From contig JBMNRC010000001.1 of NCBI GenBank assembly GCA_050944455.1, positions 101,186 through 165,185 on the forward strand: a stretch of 64,000 nucleotides of DNA, written 5' to 3'. This document shows, piece by piece, positions 51,448 through 58,758 of this stretch. The notes below the pieces were generated by a model, which saw only the letters and a list, made by a program, of their open reading frames with translations, was not told the DNA's origin and did not search any database. The translations under genes were made by a program, and so were the position numbers. The stretch is from Anthropogastromicrobium sp050944455. GTDB lineage: Bacteria > Bacillota > Clostridia > Lachnospirales > Lachnospiraceae. Numbering within the stretch: position 1 is the first letter of the stretch; each line of letters begins with the position of its first letter.

Positions 51448-51476
51448 TTGACGGGAAATCGGCCTTCGGGTATAAT
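51448..51476 (+). promoter_or_regulatory. Promoter for yhbY-nadD
   Basis: TTGACG (51448-51453) and consensus TATAAT (51471-51476), 17-base spacer, about 110 bases before yhbY. The GC-rich sequence between may form a short leader. Confidence 0.85.
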
Positions 51477-51587
51477 TATGCGGCCCAAATCCTGGGAGAG
51501 GTTATCCGGCTGGCAGGCCGCAGATTCCTCCCCGCGGACACCGGCGAATGCGGAGCATGAAGCTCCTTGACTGAAAGGAAAACCTAT

Positions 51588-51881
51588 ATGACAAGCAGAC
51601 AGCGGGCTTATCTCAGAAGCCTTGCAATGAACATCACCCCGATTTACCAGATCGGGAAATCCAGCCTCACGCCGGATGTCACAGCCGCGCTGGACGAAGC
51701 GCTTGCCGCCCGGGAACTGATCAAAATCCATGTTCTCCAGAACTGCGGGGATGACCCGAAAATGCTCGGTGAAGCGGCCGCCGGGCGCACCCGGTCCCAG
51801 CTGGTCGAGGTCATCGGAAATATGATTGTTCTCTACCGCCCGGCAAAGGACGAGAAAAAGAGAAAGATCATTCTTCCATGA
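51588..51881 (+). CDS. yhbY: YhbY/CRS1 RNA-binding protein
   Basis: A 97-residue CRM-domain protein that binds RNA and is associated with pre-50S ribosomal particles. The domain fills the whole protein: SRQRAYLRSLAMNITPIYQIGK-type start (RAYLRSLAMNITPIYQIGK from residue 5), the GxxG-like loop and the C-terminal VEVIGNMIVLYRP. ATG at 51588 follows GAAAGGA; the in-frame TTG at 51567 lies before this site. Overlaps nadD by 4 bases (ATGA). In many relatives it directly follows obg; here the two are about 22 kb apart. Confidence 0.95.
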   Translation: MTSRQRAYLRSLAMNITPIYQIGKSSLTPDVTAALDEALAARELIKIHVLQNCGDDPKMLGEAAAGRTRSQLVEVIGNMIVLYRPAKDEKKRKIILP

Positions 51882-52504
51882 CAGCGGCGGTTTTCGGGGG
51901 GACCTTCGATCCGTTTCACATCGGGCACCTGGCGATGGTCAGAGCCGCCCTGCGCGAACTGCAGCCGGACCGCCTGTGGGTGGTTCCAACGGGAAATCCC
52001 CCGTACAGGCAGCAGAGCGGGAAAATCACTGCGGGGGAGCTGCGGCTCCGCATGGCGGAGGACGCGGCGGCCGATCTCACCGATCCCGCGGCGCGGTCCC
52101 GCATTGAAGTCCTGCCGGATGAAATCCGGCGTGAGGGTCTCACGTATACCGCGGATACCGTGGCGGAACTGCACAGCCGGTATCCCGGCTGCAGGCTGAT
52201 TCTGGTGTGCGGCGCGGACAGCCTGCTGACCATGCACCGCTGGGTCAGGATCTCCGCTGTTTTTTCCCTTGCGGAGGCAGCCTGCTTCCTGCGCCCGGGC
52301 GAAGCCGGGAGAAAAAGCTGCGAACAGGCGGCTGCACTGCTCGCGGAGCGGTTCAACGCCCGGATCACTTTTCTGCGGGCTCCCATTCCGGATGTCTCCG
52401 CGTCCCTGATCCGGGAAAGGGTGCGGAGAGGGGAGGATATCTCGCGTCTTGTGTCTCCCTCCGTCAGGAGAGATATTGAACAGTTCGGGCTGTACCGGGA
52501 CTGA
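51878..52504 (+). CDS. nadD: Nicotinate-nucleotide adenylyltransferase
   Basis: NadD adenylates nicotinate mononucleotide in NAD synthesis. The 208-residue protein begins TAAVFGGTFDPFHIGHL, with the nucleotidyltransferase HxGH motif as H-I-G-H near residues 15-18, and has VPTGNPPYR (about 36-44) for the substrate loop. The second motif, VSASLIRERVRRGEDI, near residues 174-189, replaces the usual ISSTxIR. ATG overlaps yhbY by 4 bases. Usual order yhbY-nadD-yqeK-rsfS is retained. Confidence 0.96.
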   Translation: MTAAVFGGTFDPFHIGHLAMVRAALRELQPDRLWVVPTGNPPYRQQSGKITAGELRLRMAEDAAADLTDPAARSRIEVLPDEIRREGLTYTADTVAELHSRYPGCRLILVCGADSLLTMHRWVRISAVFSLAEAACFLRPGEAGRKSCEQAAALLAERFNARITFLRAPIPDVSASLIRERVRRGEDISRLVSPSVRRDIEQFGLYRD

Positions 52505-52741
52505 CAGGCCGGATCCGCGCAGGCATTTTCCGGCGCCCGCCGCGCAAAAGAAAAACTTTATATTCGTTCAGGAATCTGTATCGCAGAAGAAATTTCTCAT
52601 CAGGATCAACCGATATCCTCCGGAACCGGAAGATTTTTCCGCCGGGAATGGACAGAACCGGGCTCATCTGAACTGAAACCTTTTCCCGCCGGCTGACAGC
52701 GCGGCGGGGAATACGGCCACACCTACAGGACAATAACATAC

Positions 52742-53374
52742 ATGAATTCCAATATTCTTTATATCCGTCAGAAACTGAAAAACAAGCTTGATGAAGACCG
52801 CTACGAACACACGCTGGGGGTAGCCTACACGGCTGTGTGCCTGGCCATGAGATACGGGGAGGATCTGTACAAGGCTGAGATCGCGGGCCTCCTCCATGAC
52901 TGCGCCAAGTGCATCCCGGATGATATCAAAATCAAGAAATGCCGCAAATACAACATCGGCATCACGGCCTCGGAACTGGCCAATCCGTCGCTTCTGCACG
53001 CGAAACTCGGCGCCTATTACGCGATGAACAAGTACGGCGTGAGAGATATGGATGTCATCAACGCAATCCTGTGCCATACGACCGGAAAACCATCCATGAC
53101 AACCTTTGAAAAGATTATTTTTGTCGCGGATTACATAGAGCCGAGGAGAGACAAGGCGCAGGATCTTCCCGAAGTGCGCAGGATGGCTTTTGTCGATCTC
53201 GACAAAACGGTTTATACTATACTCAAAGATACCCTGGACTACCTGAAAAAACGGGGAGGCCCCATTGATCCGATGACGGAGAAAACGTGCAGATATTACG
53301 AGGAGGAACTTTATGGAGGAGAGTCGGGCAGAGAACCGGACGCAGATTCCGCAGACACAGCTGGACAGAAATAA
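52742..53374 (+). CDS. yqeK: YqeK family HD-domain hydrolase (symmetrical Ap4A hydrolase type)
   Basis: A 210-residue HD-domain metalloenzyme; characterised YqeK proteins cleave diadenosine tetraphosphate to ADP. Motifs: RYEHTLGVAYTAVCLA (His ligand), the HD pair in AGLLHDCAKCIP (about residues 39-50), the downstream His in ILCHTTGKPSMT and Asp in IIFVADYIEPRRDK (about 125-138). The C-terminus continues with helical sequence and overlaps rsfS by 62 bases in a different frame, an unusually long overlap. A 237-base gap precedes it, with AT-rich sequence near 52550-52600 and a 10-bp hairpin at 52682-52711, but no convincing promoter. Confidence 0.93.
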   Translation: MNSNILYIRQKLKNKLDEDRYEHTLGVAYTAVCLAMRYGEDLYKAEIAGLLHDCAKCIPDDIKIKKCRKYNIGITASELANPSLLHAKLGAYYAMNKYGVRDMDVINAILCHTTGKPSMTTFEKIIFVADYIEPRRDKAQDLPEVRRMAFVDLDKTVYTILKDTLDYLKKRGGPIDPMTEKTCRYYEEELYGGESGREPDADSADTAGQK

Positions 53375-53744
53375 AATCCGCCTGGCGTATCAGGCGCTGG
53401 ACAGCAAAAAGGCGGACAGAATCACGATGATCGATATCCGCGGCATCTCAGTGATCGCTGACTGTTTTATCATTGCGGACGGTGACAGCGTTCCGCAGGT
53501 GCGCGCGATGGCGGACGCGGTGGAGGAAGCGCTCGGGCGGGCAGGCTATGAAATGCGCTCCAGCACCGGTTATCAGTCCGCGTCGTGGATCCTGCTGGAT
53601 TTCAATGACGTCGTGGTGCATGTGTTCCTGAAGAAGGAGCGGGAATTCTATAATCTGGAAAGGCTGTGGGCGGACGGAAGGCGGATTTCCCCGGATGAAA
53701 TCGTCAATGCCGCTGAGGCGCAGAGTGAAAAAGACAACGGATAA
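53313..53744 (+). CDS. rsfS: Ribosomal silencing factor RsfS
   Basis: RsfS (YbeB) binds L14 on the 50S subunit and blocks subunit joining when nutrients fall. The 143-residue protein has the family core from about residue 24: AYQALDSKKADRITMIDIRG, FIIADGDSVPQVRAMADAVEE and WILLDFNDVVVHVFLKKEREFYNLERLW-type sequence (WILLDFNDVVVHVF near 90-103). ATG at 53313 lies inside yqeK, preceded by CGAGGAGGAAC, which is a strong ribosome binding site. The first ~20 residues are an extension lying wholly in the overlap. Confidence 0.95.
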   Translation: MEESRAENRTQIPQTQLDRNKIRLAYQALDSKKADRITMIDIRGISVIADCFIIADGDSVPQVRAMADAVEEALGRAGYEMRSSTGYQSASWILLDFNDVVVHVFLKKEREFYNLERLWADGRRISPDEIVNAAEAQSEKDNG

Positions 53745-54019
53745 TCCCGCGCCGGAGCCCGCGAATTCTGTAATTTCTGCAAAAAAACTGACAAAAGAAC
53801 GGTTTGCCTGAAAAACTTTTATCGGTGGAATGGATAACGCCCGGCTTCCGGATGCTGACAGAATCACGAATTTAACCTGCCGATGTTGACAACAGCATTC
53901 TGTGAATATAAACTTATAACCGATGTGGAAATCCGGATAAAACGGACTATTTTAACGCTTTCCGATTTTCACAGATCGTTACGCATCTTAAGATTATGTT
54001 CTACAGGAGGAATACCAAC
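53745..54019 (+). promoter_or_regulatory. AT-rich regulatory region before the small Ala/Lys-rich gene
   Basis: This stretch is clearly more AT-rich than its surroundings. It holds a consensus TTGACA (53886-53891) with TATAAA (53907-53912) after a short 15-base spacer, and a weaker pair TTTCAC (53967-53972)/TAAGAT (53989-53994) with 16 bases. Either could drive the gene at 54020. Confidence 0.4.
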
Positions 54020-54313
54020 ATGCCAGCAAGAAAGAAGACTGCTGCAGCAGCTGCAACGGAGAAAACTGTTGAAAAAACGGTAAAAGCCCCGGCAAGAAAG
54101 CCCGCTGTAAAGAAGACCGAGTCTGTAATCCTTCAGTTCGCCGGGAAGGAGGCTGTTTTGAACAACCTCACCGCACAGGCGAAGGACGCTTTTGTCGCTG
54201 CAGGACACAAGGCGGCTGAAGCGAAGGACATCAAGGTTTATGTCAAGCCGGAAGAGGGCAAGGCATACTATGTTGTCAACGGAGATTTCGGCGGAGAGCT
54301 GAACCTGTTCTGA
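54020..54313 (+). CDS. Small protein with Ala/Lys-rich N-terminus (DUF6465-like)
   Basis: A 97-residue protein. Residues 1-35 are Ala/Lys/Thr-rich and disordered-looking (PARKKTAAAAATEKTVEKTV), much like the tail of a histone-like DNA-binding protein. Residues 36-97 form a compact alpha/beta-like region (VILQFAGKEAVLNNL, IKVYVKPEEGKAYYVVNG, DFGGELNLF) typical of a Lachnospiraceae protein family of unknown function. The ATG follows AGGAGG. The AT-rich promoter region and strong terminator indicate an independently expressed, possibly abundant protein. Confidence 0.8.
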   Translation: MPARKKTAAAAATEKTVEKTVKAPARKPAVKKTESVILQFAGKEAVLNNLTAQAKDAFVAAGHKAAEAKDIKVYVKPEEGKAYYVVNGDFGGELNLF

Positions 54314-54388
54314 TCAATCGCTGATGGACGGGTGATCAGCCGCTGAACATCCGCGCCGCTGAAGACGCGGATCCGGATAGCTTACACG

Positions 54389-54434
54389 GATGGGGCTGCT
54401 GTCTCCTCTGGGGGACAGCAGCCCCATCTTTCTG
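54389..54434 (+). terminator. Terminator after the small Ala/Lys-rich gene
   Basis: A 15-bp perfect stem, GATGGGGCTGCTGTC (54389-54403) with GACAGCAGCCCCATC (54414-54428), followed by TTTCTG. It lies 75 bases after the stop codon. Confidence 0.85.
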
Positions 54435-54569
54435 TCTGCCGCGCCTGGTTCTCCCGGTTTTCCGCTTCAGCAGCGGTTTCGCGCTTCCGGGTCCGTTTTC
54501 CGCGTTCCGGCGCCTGACCGTGCTGCGCCCGCGGCCGGCGTGGCTTCCGGGCCTGCTGCTGCCGTCTCC
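54435..54569 (+). other. GC-rich spacer without a gene
   Basis: Between the terminator and the inverted repeat at 54570. The frame of the next gene is open through it, but there is no ribosome binding site and the composition is pyrimidine/GC-rich. I see nothing functional. Confidence 0.5.
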
Positions 54570-54607
54570 AGGCGTTTCTTGACAAAGCAGAAACGCCTTT
54601 TTATAAT
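54570..54607 (+). promoter_or_regulatory. Inverted repeat combined with a sigma-A promoter
   Basis: AGGCGTTTCT (54570-54579) and AGAAACGCCT (54589-54598) are exact complements around nine bases. The -35 TTGACA (54579-54584) starts at the inner edge of the left arm and runs into the loop; the -10 TATAAT (54602-54607) lies just after the right arm; spacer 17 bases. Five T follow the right arm (54598-54602), so on an incoming transcript the same element resembles an intrinsic terminator. Confidence 0.8.
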
Positions 54608-54665
54608 TTCTTTCAATGGCTCGGAAAGCCGCGCCTGTGCGTTTGGAAAGGACCGCGTACTGAAA

Positions 54666-55892
54666 ATGAGTGAGAAGACCGATGCGGAGATCACACCCCG
54701 CGAAGCCGAAAATCTGCCCGCGGACAGCCGGGTTTACATTGACATCCGCGATGACACGCAGGTCTCCTACGGGATGATCCCGGGGGCACTGCATATTCCG
54801 GAGGAAAGGCTGGCCGCGGAGGCGGAAAAACTTCCCCGGGACCGCAGGCTGATTCTTTACTGCCCGAGGGGAATTGTCAGCCTTGACGCAGCCGGAAAAC
54901 TCAGGCAGATGGGTCTGGACGCCTGCAGCCTTCAGGGCGGGTACAACGCCTGGCTGCTGATGCGGATGGATCAGGAAAAAGCGCGGGAAACGGCAAAAGA
55001 GGAGTCCGGGGAGAAAACCCGGGCTTCGGAGATTGAGCACGGGCTTTCGACCGGAACTTTTCATCGGCTGCTGTTCACCCCCTTCGCGAGGGCGATCCGG
55101 GATTATCACCTGCTGGCTCCGGGAGACCGGGTGGCAGTCTGTATCTCCGGAGGCAAGGATTCCATGCTGATGGCCAAACTGTTCCAGGAACTGCAGAGAC
55201 ATCACCAGTTTCCCTTCGAACTGGTTTTTCTGTGCATGGACCCGGGGTACAGCGAGGCAAACCGCAGGGTGATCGAGAACAACGCGCAGATTCTGCACAT
55301 CCCCCTGACCATCTTTGAAACGCGGATTTTTGACGCGGTAGATAAAATCGAAGATTCCCCGTGCTATCTGTGCGCGAGAATGCGCCGCGGATATCTGTAC
55401 AAAAAAGCGCAGGAACTCGGATGCACGAAAATCGCGCTTGGCCACCATTATGACGACGTGATCGAGACGACGCTGATGGGCATACTCTACGGCGGGCAGT
55501 TCCAGGCCATGATGCCGAGAATGTCCAGCATCCATTTCGAGGGAATGAGCCTGATCCGCCCGATGTACCTGATCCGGGAGAACGATATCAAAAAATGGCG
55601 GGACGCCAACGGGCTCCATTTCATCCAGTGCGCCTGCCATTTCACCGATACCTGCACGACCTGCAGGCCGGACGGGCGTTCGGTTTCCAAGCGGCAGGAA
55701 GTGAAGCGCCTGATTGCGGAACTGAAAAAGACGAATCCCTATGTGGAGGCGAACATTTTCAAAAGCACTGAGAACGTGAATCTCAGCACGGTGCTCGCCT
55801 ATAAACAGGACGGCGTGCGGCACCGCTTTACGGACGGGGATCCGGCGGAGCTGGACAGCCTGTATTCGCGCCGCAAAAAGGAAACTTTGTGA
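54666..55892 (+). CDS. Rhodanese / TtcA-like PP-loop ATPase fusion
   Basis: A 408-residue fusion. The N-terminal rhodanese domain (about residues 1-100) carries YIDIRDDTQVSYGMIPGALHI and a candidate active Cys C66 in LILYCPRG. After a Glu/Lys-rich linker, a PP-loop ATP pyrophosphatase domain of the TtcA type follows: SGGKDS at 161-166, CxxC at C233/C236 in SPCYLCARMRRGY and LGHHYDDVIET. TtcA thiolates cytidine 32 in tRNA with a [4Fe-4S] cluster; C233, C236 and a Cys in the downstream TDTCTTCRPDG region could bind it. The rhodanese could pass sulfur to the thiolase (inference). ATG at 54666 lies 58 bases after the -10. Confidence 0.85.
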   Translation: MSEKTDAEITPREAENLPADSRVYIDIRDDTQVSYGMIPGALHIPEERLAAEAEKLPRDRRLILYCPRGIVSLDAAGKLRQMGLDACSLQGGYNAWLLMRMDQEKARETAKEESGEKTRASEIEHGLSTGTFHRLLFTPFARAIRDYHLLAPGDRVAVCISGGKDSMLMAKLFQELQRHHQFPFELVFLCMDPGYSEANRRVIENNAQILHIPLTIFETRIFDAVDKIEDSPCYLCARMRRGYLYKKAQELGCTKIALGHHYDDVIETTLMGILYGGQFQAMMPRMSSIHFEGMSLIRPMYLIRENDIKKWRDANGLHFIQCACHFTDTCTTCRPDGRSVSKRQEVKRLIAELKKTNPYVEANIFKSTENVNLSTVLAYKQDGVRHRFTDGDPAELDSLYSRRKKETL

Positions 55893-55904
55893 CAGGGAGC
55901 GGAA

Positions 55905-56687
55905 ATGCAGGAAGAATTTTCACGGTTTGCGAGACTGGTCGGAAAGGAAGCGGTCAGAAAACTGGGCGGATACAGGGTAGCGGTTTTCGGAGTCGGCGGC
56001 GTCGGAGGTTCCGCGGCTGAAGCTCTGGCCAGAAGCGGGATCGGTGCGATCGACCTGATCGACAATGACAGAGTCAGCCTGTCGAACCTGAACCGCCAGA
56101 TGGTCGCGCTGTGCTCCACACTGGGAAAGTACAAGGCGGACGTCGCGGCGGAGAGAATCCTGGACATCAATCCGGGCTGCAGCGTCACCGTGCACAGGCT
56201 CTTTTACCTTCCCGAGACCGCGGATGAGATTGATCTCGCCCAATTTGACTATATTGTCGACGCGATTGACACGGTAGCCGGAAAAATTGAGGTGATTGTC
56301 AACGCGGACCGCTGCGGCGTCCCGGTGGTGTCCGCCATGGGGTGCGGAAACCGGCTGGATCCTTCCCTGCTGCGCCTGGACGACATTTATTCGACGGCGG
56401 GGGATCCGCTCGCGAGAGTCATGCGGCGCGAGCTCAAAAAGCGCGGGGTGAAACGGCTGAAAGTGGTATATTCCGTGGAAAAGGCCATCCGCCCCCTGGA
56501 TGAAGCCGGGGAAAGCGCGCAGGAAGAAGAGGATGCCGGCGCGAGCCCGCGCGGGGCGAAAGGGACCGCCGCGTCCAGGCGCAGTGTTCCGGGAAGCTCG
56601 GCTTTTGTCCCTCCGGCGGCAGGATGCCTGCTTGCCTCGGCTGTCGTCAGGGACCTGCTGGGCATCGAGGCGGAGAGAGCGCTGTGA
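55905..56687 (+). CDS. tcdA: tRNA threonylcarbamoyladenosine dehydratase TcdA (ThiF/MoeB-like)
   Basis: TcdA (CsdL/YgdL) cyclises threonylcarbamoyladenosine 37 in tRNA using ATP. The 260-residue protein has the adenylation motif VAVFGVGGVGGSAAEALARSG (GVGGVGG near residues 27-33), DLIDNDRVSLSNLNRQ (about 46-61) and VDAIDTVAGKIE. Near the end a Glu/Ala/Gly-rich insertion (EEEDAGASPRGAKGTAASRR) interrupts the usual sequence before the conserved FVPPAAGCLLAS. It lies 12 bases after the rhodanese/PP-loop gene; both being tRNA-modification genes supports an operon with a shared theme. Confidence 0.92.
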   Translation: MQEEFSRFARLVGKEAVRKLGGYRVAVFGVGGVGGSAAEALARSGIGAIDLIDNDRVSLSNLNRQMVALCSTLGKYKADVAAERILDINPGCSVTVHRLFYLPETADEIDLAQFDYIVDAIDTVAGKIEVIVNADRCGVPVVSAMGCGNRLDPSLLRLDDIYSTAGDPLARVMRRELKKRGVKRLKVVYSVEKAIRPLDEAGESAQEEEDAGASPRGAKGTAASRRSVPGSSAFVPPAAGCLLASAVVRDLLGIEAERAL

Positions 56688-56741
56688 GCGCCTGCCGGAG
56701 GACTCTTTCTGAGGCCCTGCCGGCGGCCGTGTGAGGCACAC

Positions 56742-57035
56742 ATGAATTACGTTTATATCGTTGAATGCGCGGACGGCACCTACTACACGGGCTGGACCAA
56801 CAGCCTGCAGAAGAGGCTTGACGCCCACAACAGCGGCAGAGGCGCCAAATACACGCATTCCCGGAGACCTGTCCGGCTGGTGTATTCCGAGGCGTACGAA
56901 TCGGAATCCGAGGCCAGGACCCGGGAGTGGCAGATCAAGCAGCTGAGCAGGGCACAGAAGGAAGAACTGGTGCTCGGAGAAAACAGGAACAGCCCGTCCG
57001 GGGAGGACAGAAGGAAAGAGAGGAAAAATTGCTGA
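56742..57035 (+). CDS. GIY-YIG nuclease-superfamily protein (UPF0213)
   Basis: A 97-residue single-domain GIY-YIG protein. The signature appears as YVYIVECADGTYYTGWTN (residues 3-20), with the downstream Arg/His segment HNSGRGAKYTHSRRPVRLVY and the catalytic-type Glu in EAYESESEARTREWQIK. UPF0213 proteins are widespread and their biological role is not settled. It is 54 bases after tcdA and overlaps the ABC ATPase gene by 7 bases. Confidence 0.93.
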   Translation: MNYVYIVECADGTYYTGWTNSLQKRLDAHNSGRGAKYTHSRRPVRLVYSEAYESESEARTREWQIKQLSRAQKEELVLGENRNSPSGEDRRKERKNC

Positions 57036-57814
57036 GGCTGAAAGATGTTCACAAAAGCTTCGCGGGAAATGAAATTCTCAGGGGAGTCAGCCTGGACGTC
57101 AATAAGGGCGATACGATTGTCATCATGGGGCCTTCAGGCTCCGGAAAAACCACTTTTCTGCGATGCATCGATTTCCTTGAGCGGGCCGATTCCGGTACGA
57201 TGGAGTTTGACGGGCTGACGGTCGATCTTCACTCGGCCTCACGCCAGACGGTTGCTGAAGTCCGCAGAAAAGTCGGTTTTGTTTTCCAGAATTATAATCT
57301 GTTCGCAAACCGCACGGCCCTGGGCAATGTGACGGAGGGGCTGGTCACGGCCAGGAGAATGCCGCGGGATAAAGCCGAAAAGCTGGGGCGCGAGGCGCTG
57401 GACCGCGTCGGACTGGCAGACCGGGCGGATTATTATCCATCCCAGCTCTCCGGAGGGCAGCAGCAGCGCGTGGGCATCGCCAGGGCGATGGTGATGAATC
57501 CGGACGTCATCCTTTTTGACGAACCGACGTCAGCCCTCGACCCCGAGCTCGTCGGAGAAGTCCTGGACGTGATCCGCGAGCTTGCCAGGGATGGCGCGAC
57601 CATGATCGTCGTCACCCACGAGATGGCGTTCGCGCGGGAGGCGGCAACCGAAGCCGTGTTCATGGACGGCGGGAAAATTGTGGAGCAGGGACCGCCGGAG
57701 CAGATTTTTGAGCATCCGGCGCAGGAACGCACGATTCAGTTCCTGAGAAGAATTCTCAGGGAGAACGGGCAGAATCAGGACAGGCCGGAAATTCCGGCAG
57801 AAAGGGACAGATGA
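57029..57814 (+). CDS. Polar amino-acid ABC transporter, ATP-binding protein
   Basis: A 261-residue ATPase of the GlnQ/HisP type. Walker A GPSGSGKTT (about residues 33-41), the Q-loop in VFQNYNLFANRTALGNV, ABC signature LSGGQQQR (about 137-144), Walker B VILFDEPTSALDPE (about 157-170) and the H-loop in VVTHEMAFAREAA. The TTG at 57029 is used: AGAGAGG lies at 57017-57023 and the product starts at the expected strand LLRLKDVHKSF; upstream codons belong to the GIY-YIG gene in another frame. First gene of a transporter operon with the binding protein (4-base overlap) and permease. Confidence 0.95.
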   Translation: MLRLKDVHKSFAGNEILRGVSLDVNKGDTIVIMGPSGSGKTTFLRCIDFLERADSGTMEFDGLTVDLHSASRQTVAEVRRKVGFVFQNYNLFANRTALGNVTEGLVTARRMPRDKAEKLGREALDRVGLADRADYYPSQLSGGQQQRVGIARAMVMNPDVILFDEPTSALDPELVGEVLDVIRELARDGATMIVVTHEMAFAREAATEAVFMDGGKIVEQGPPEQIFEHPAQERTIQFLRRILRENGQNQDRPEIPAERDR

Positions 57815-58734
57815 GAAAGAAATATCTTGCAGCGGCGCTTGCCGCGATCATCACTGTAACGGCCGCGGCGGCGGTTCCGGCGGCGGAAGGCCAGACTGAA
57901 GACCAGACCGAGGAAGAAACCGAGGAGGAGACCTGGTCCGAGGAAGAGATGGGAACGCAGCTGGATGAAATCCTGGAGAAGGGAGTCATCACCGTCGGGA
58001 CGGAGGGAACGTATCCGCCGTACTCTTACCATGATGAGGACGACAACCTGACCGGTTTCGAAGTGGAAGTGGCGCGCGCAATCGCCGAAAAGCTTGGCGT
58101 CGAGGCCGAGTTCGTGGAGACCGACTGGGACTCCCTGATCGCCGGGCTGGAATCCGAGCGCTTCGACATCATTGTGAATGACGTGACGCCGACCGAGGAG
58201 CGCAGGCGCACTTATGACTTTTCCATTCCCTACACCAACGTGCGCTATGTGATTATCACCACAAAGGAGAATGACGAGATCACGAGCTTCGAGGATCTCG
58301 AAGGCAAAACCGTATCCAACACGATCGCCAGCACCCACGCGCAGATCGCGGAGGAATACGGCGCGGAAATCGACGCGGTTGACACGTTCGAACAGTCAGT
58401 CGAGGAAGTGCTTTTCGGCCGCGCCGACGCGACGATCAATTCCGAGCTGGTGTTCAATGACTATATGGAGCGCCAGCCCGACGCGGACCTCAAGGCCGCG
58501 GCTTACTCCGAGGAAGGCGACGTGACGGCGGTTCCGGTCAGAAAGCACGAGAAGGCGCTTCTGAACGCCATCAACGACGCGATCGCGCAGCTGCGCGAGG
58601 AAGGCGTTCTCACCGACCTTTCGGTGGAATTTTTCGGCGCCGACTATACCGGGCTTTCCGCGGAAACCGGGGAGGAAACCTCCGAAGAAGAATCCGTGGC
58701 GGATCCGGCCGAAACGGAGACAGCGGAAGAATAA
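57811..58734 (+). CDS. Amino-acid ABC transporter substrate-binding protein
   Basis: A 307-residue SBP_bac_3-type protein. It starts with a Sec signal (RKKYLAAALAAIITVTAAAA) but there is no Cys after it, so it lacks a lipobox. The conserved binding domain starts near residue 55 (GVITVGTEGTYPPYSYHDE) and includes GFEVEVARAIAEKLG, EADFVETDWDSLIAGLESERFD-like sequence and RADATINSELVF. Both the N-terminal linker (EDQTEEETEEETWSEEE) and the C-terminus (EETSEEESVADPAETETAEE) are strongly acidic, possibly for extracellular solubility or metal binding. The transported amino acid cannot be told from the sequence. Confidence 0.93.
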   Translation: MRKKYLAAALAAIITVTAAAAVPAAEGQTEDQTEEETEEETWSEEEMGTQLDEILEKGVITVGTEGTYPPYSYHDEDDNLTGFEVEVARAIAEKLGVEAEFVETDWDSLIAGLESERFDIIVNDVTPTEERRRTYDFSIPYTNVRYVIITTKENDEITSFEDLEGKTVSNTIASTHAQIAEEYGAEIDAVDTFEQSVEEVLFGRADATINSELVFNDYMERQPDADLKAAAYSEEGDVTAVPVRKHEKALLNAINDAIAQLREEGVLTDLSVEFFGADYTGLSAETGEETSEEESVADPAETETAEE

Positions 58735-58758
58735 TGCTGAGATTGGGAGGACACCCGC

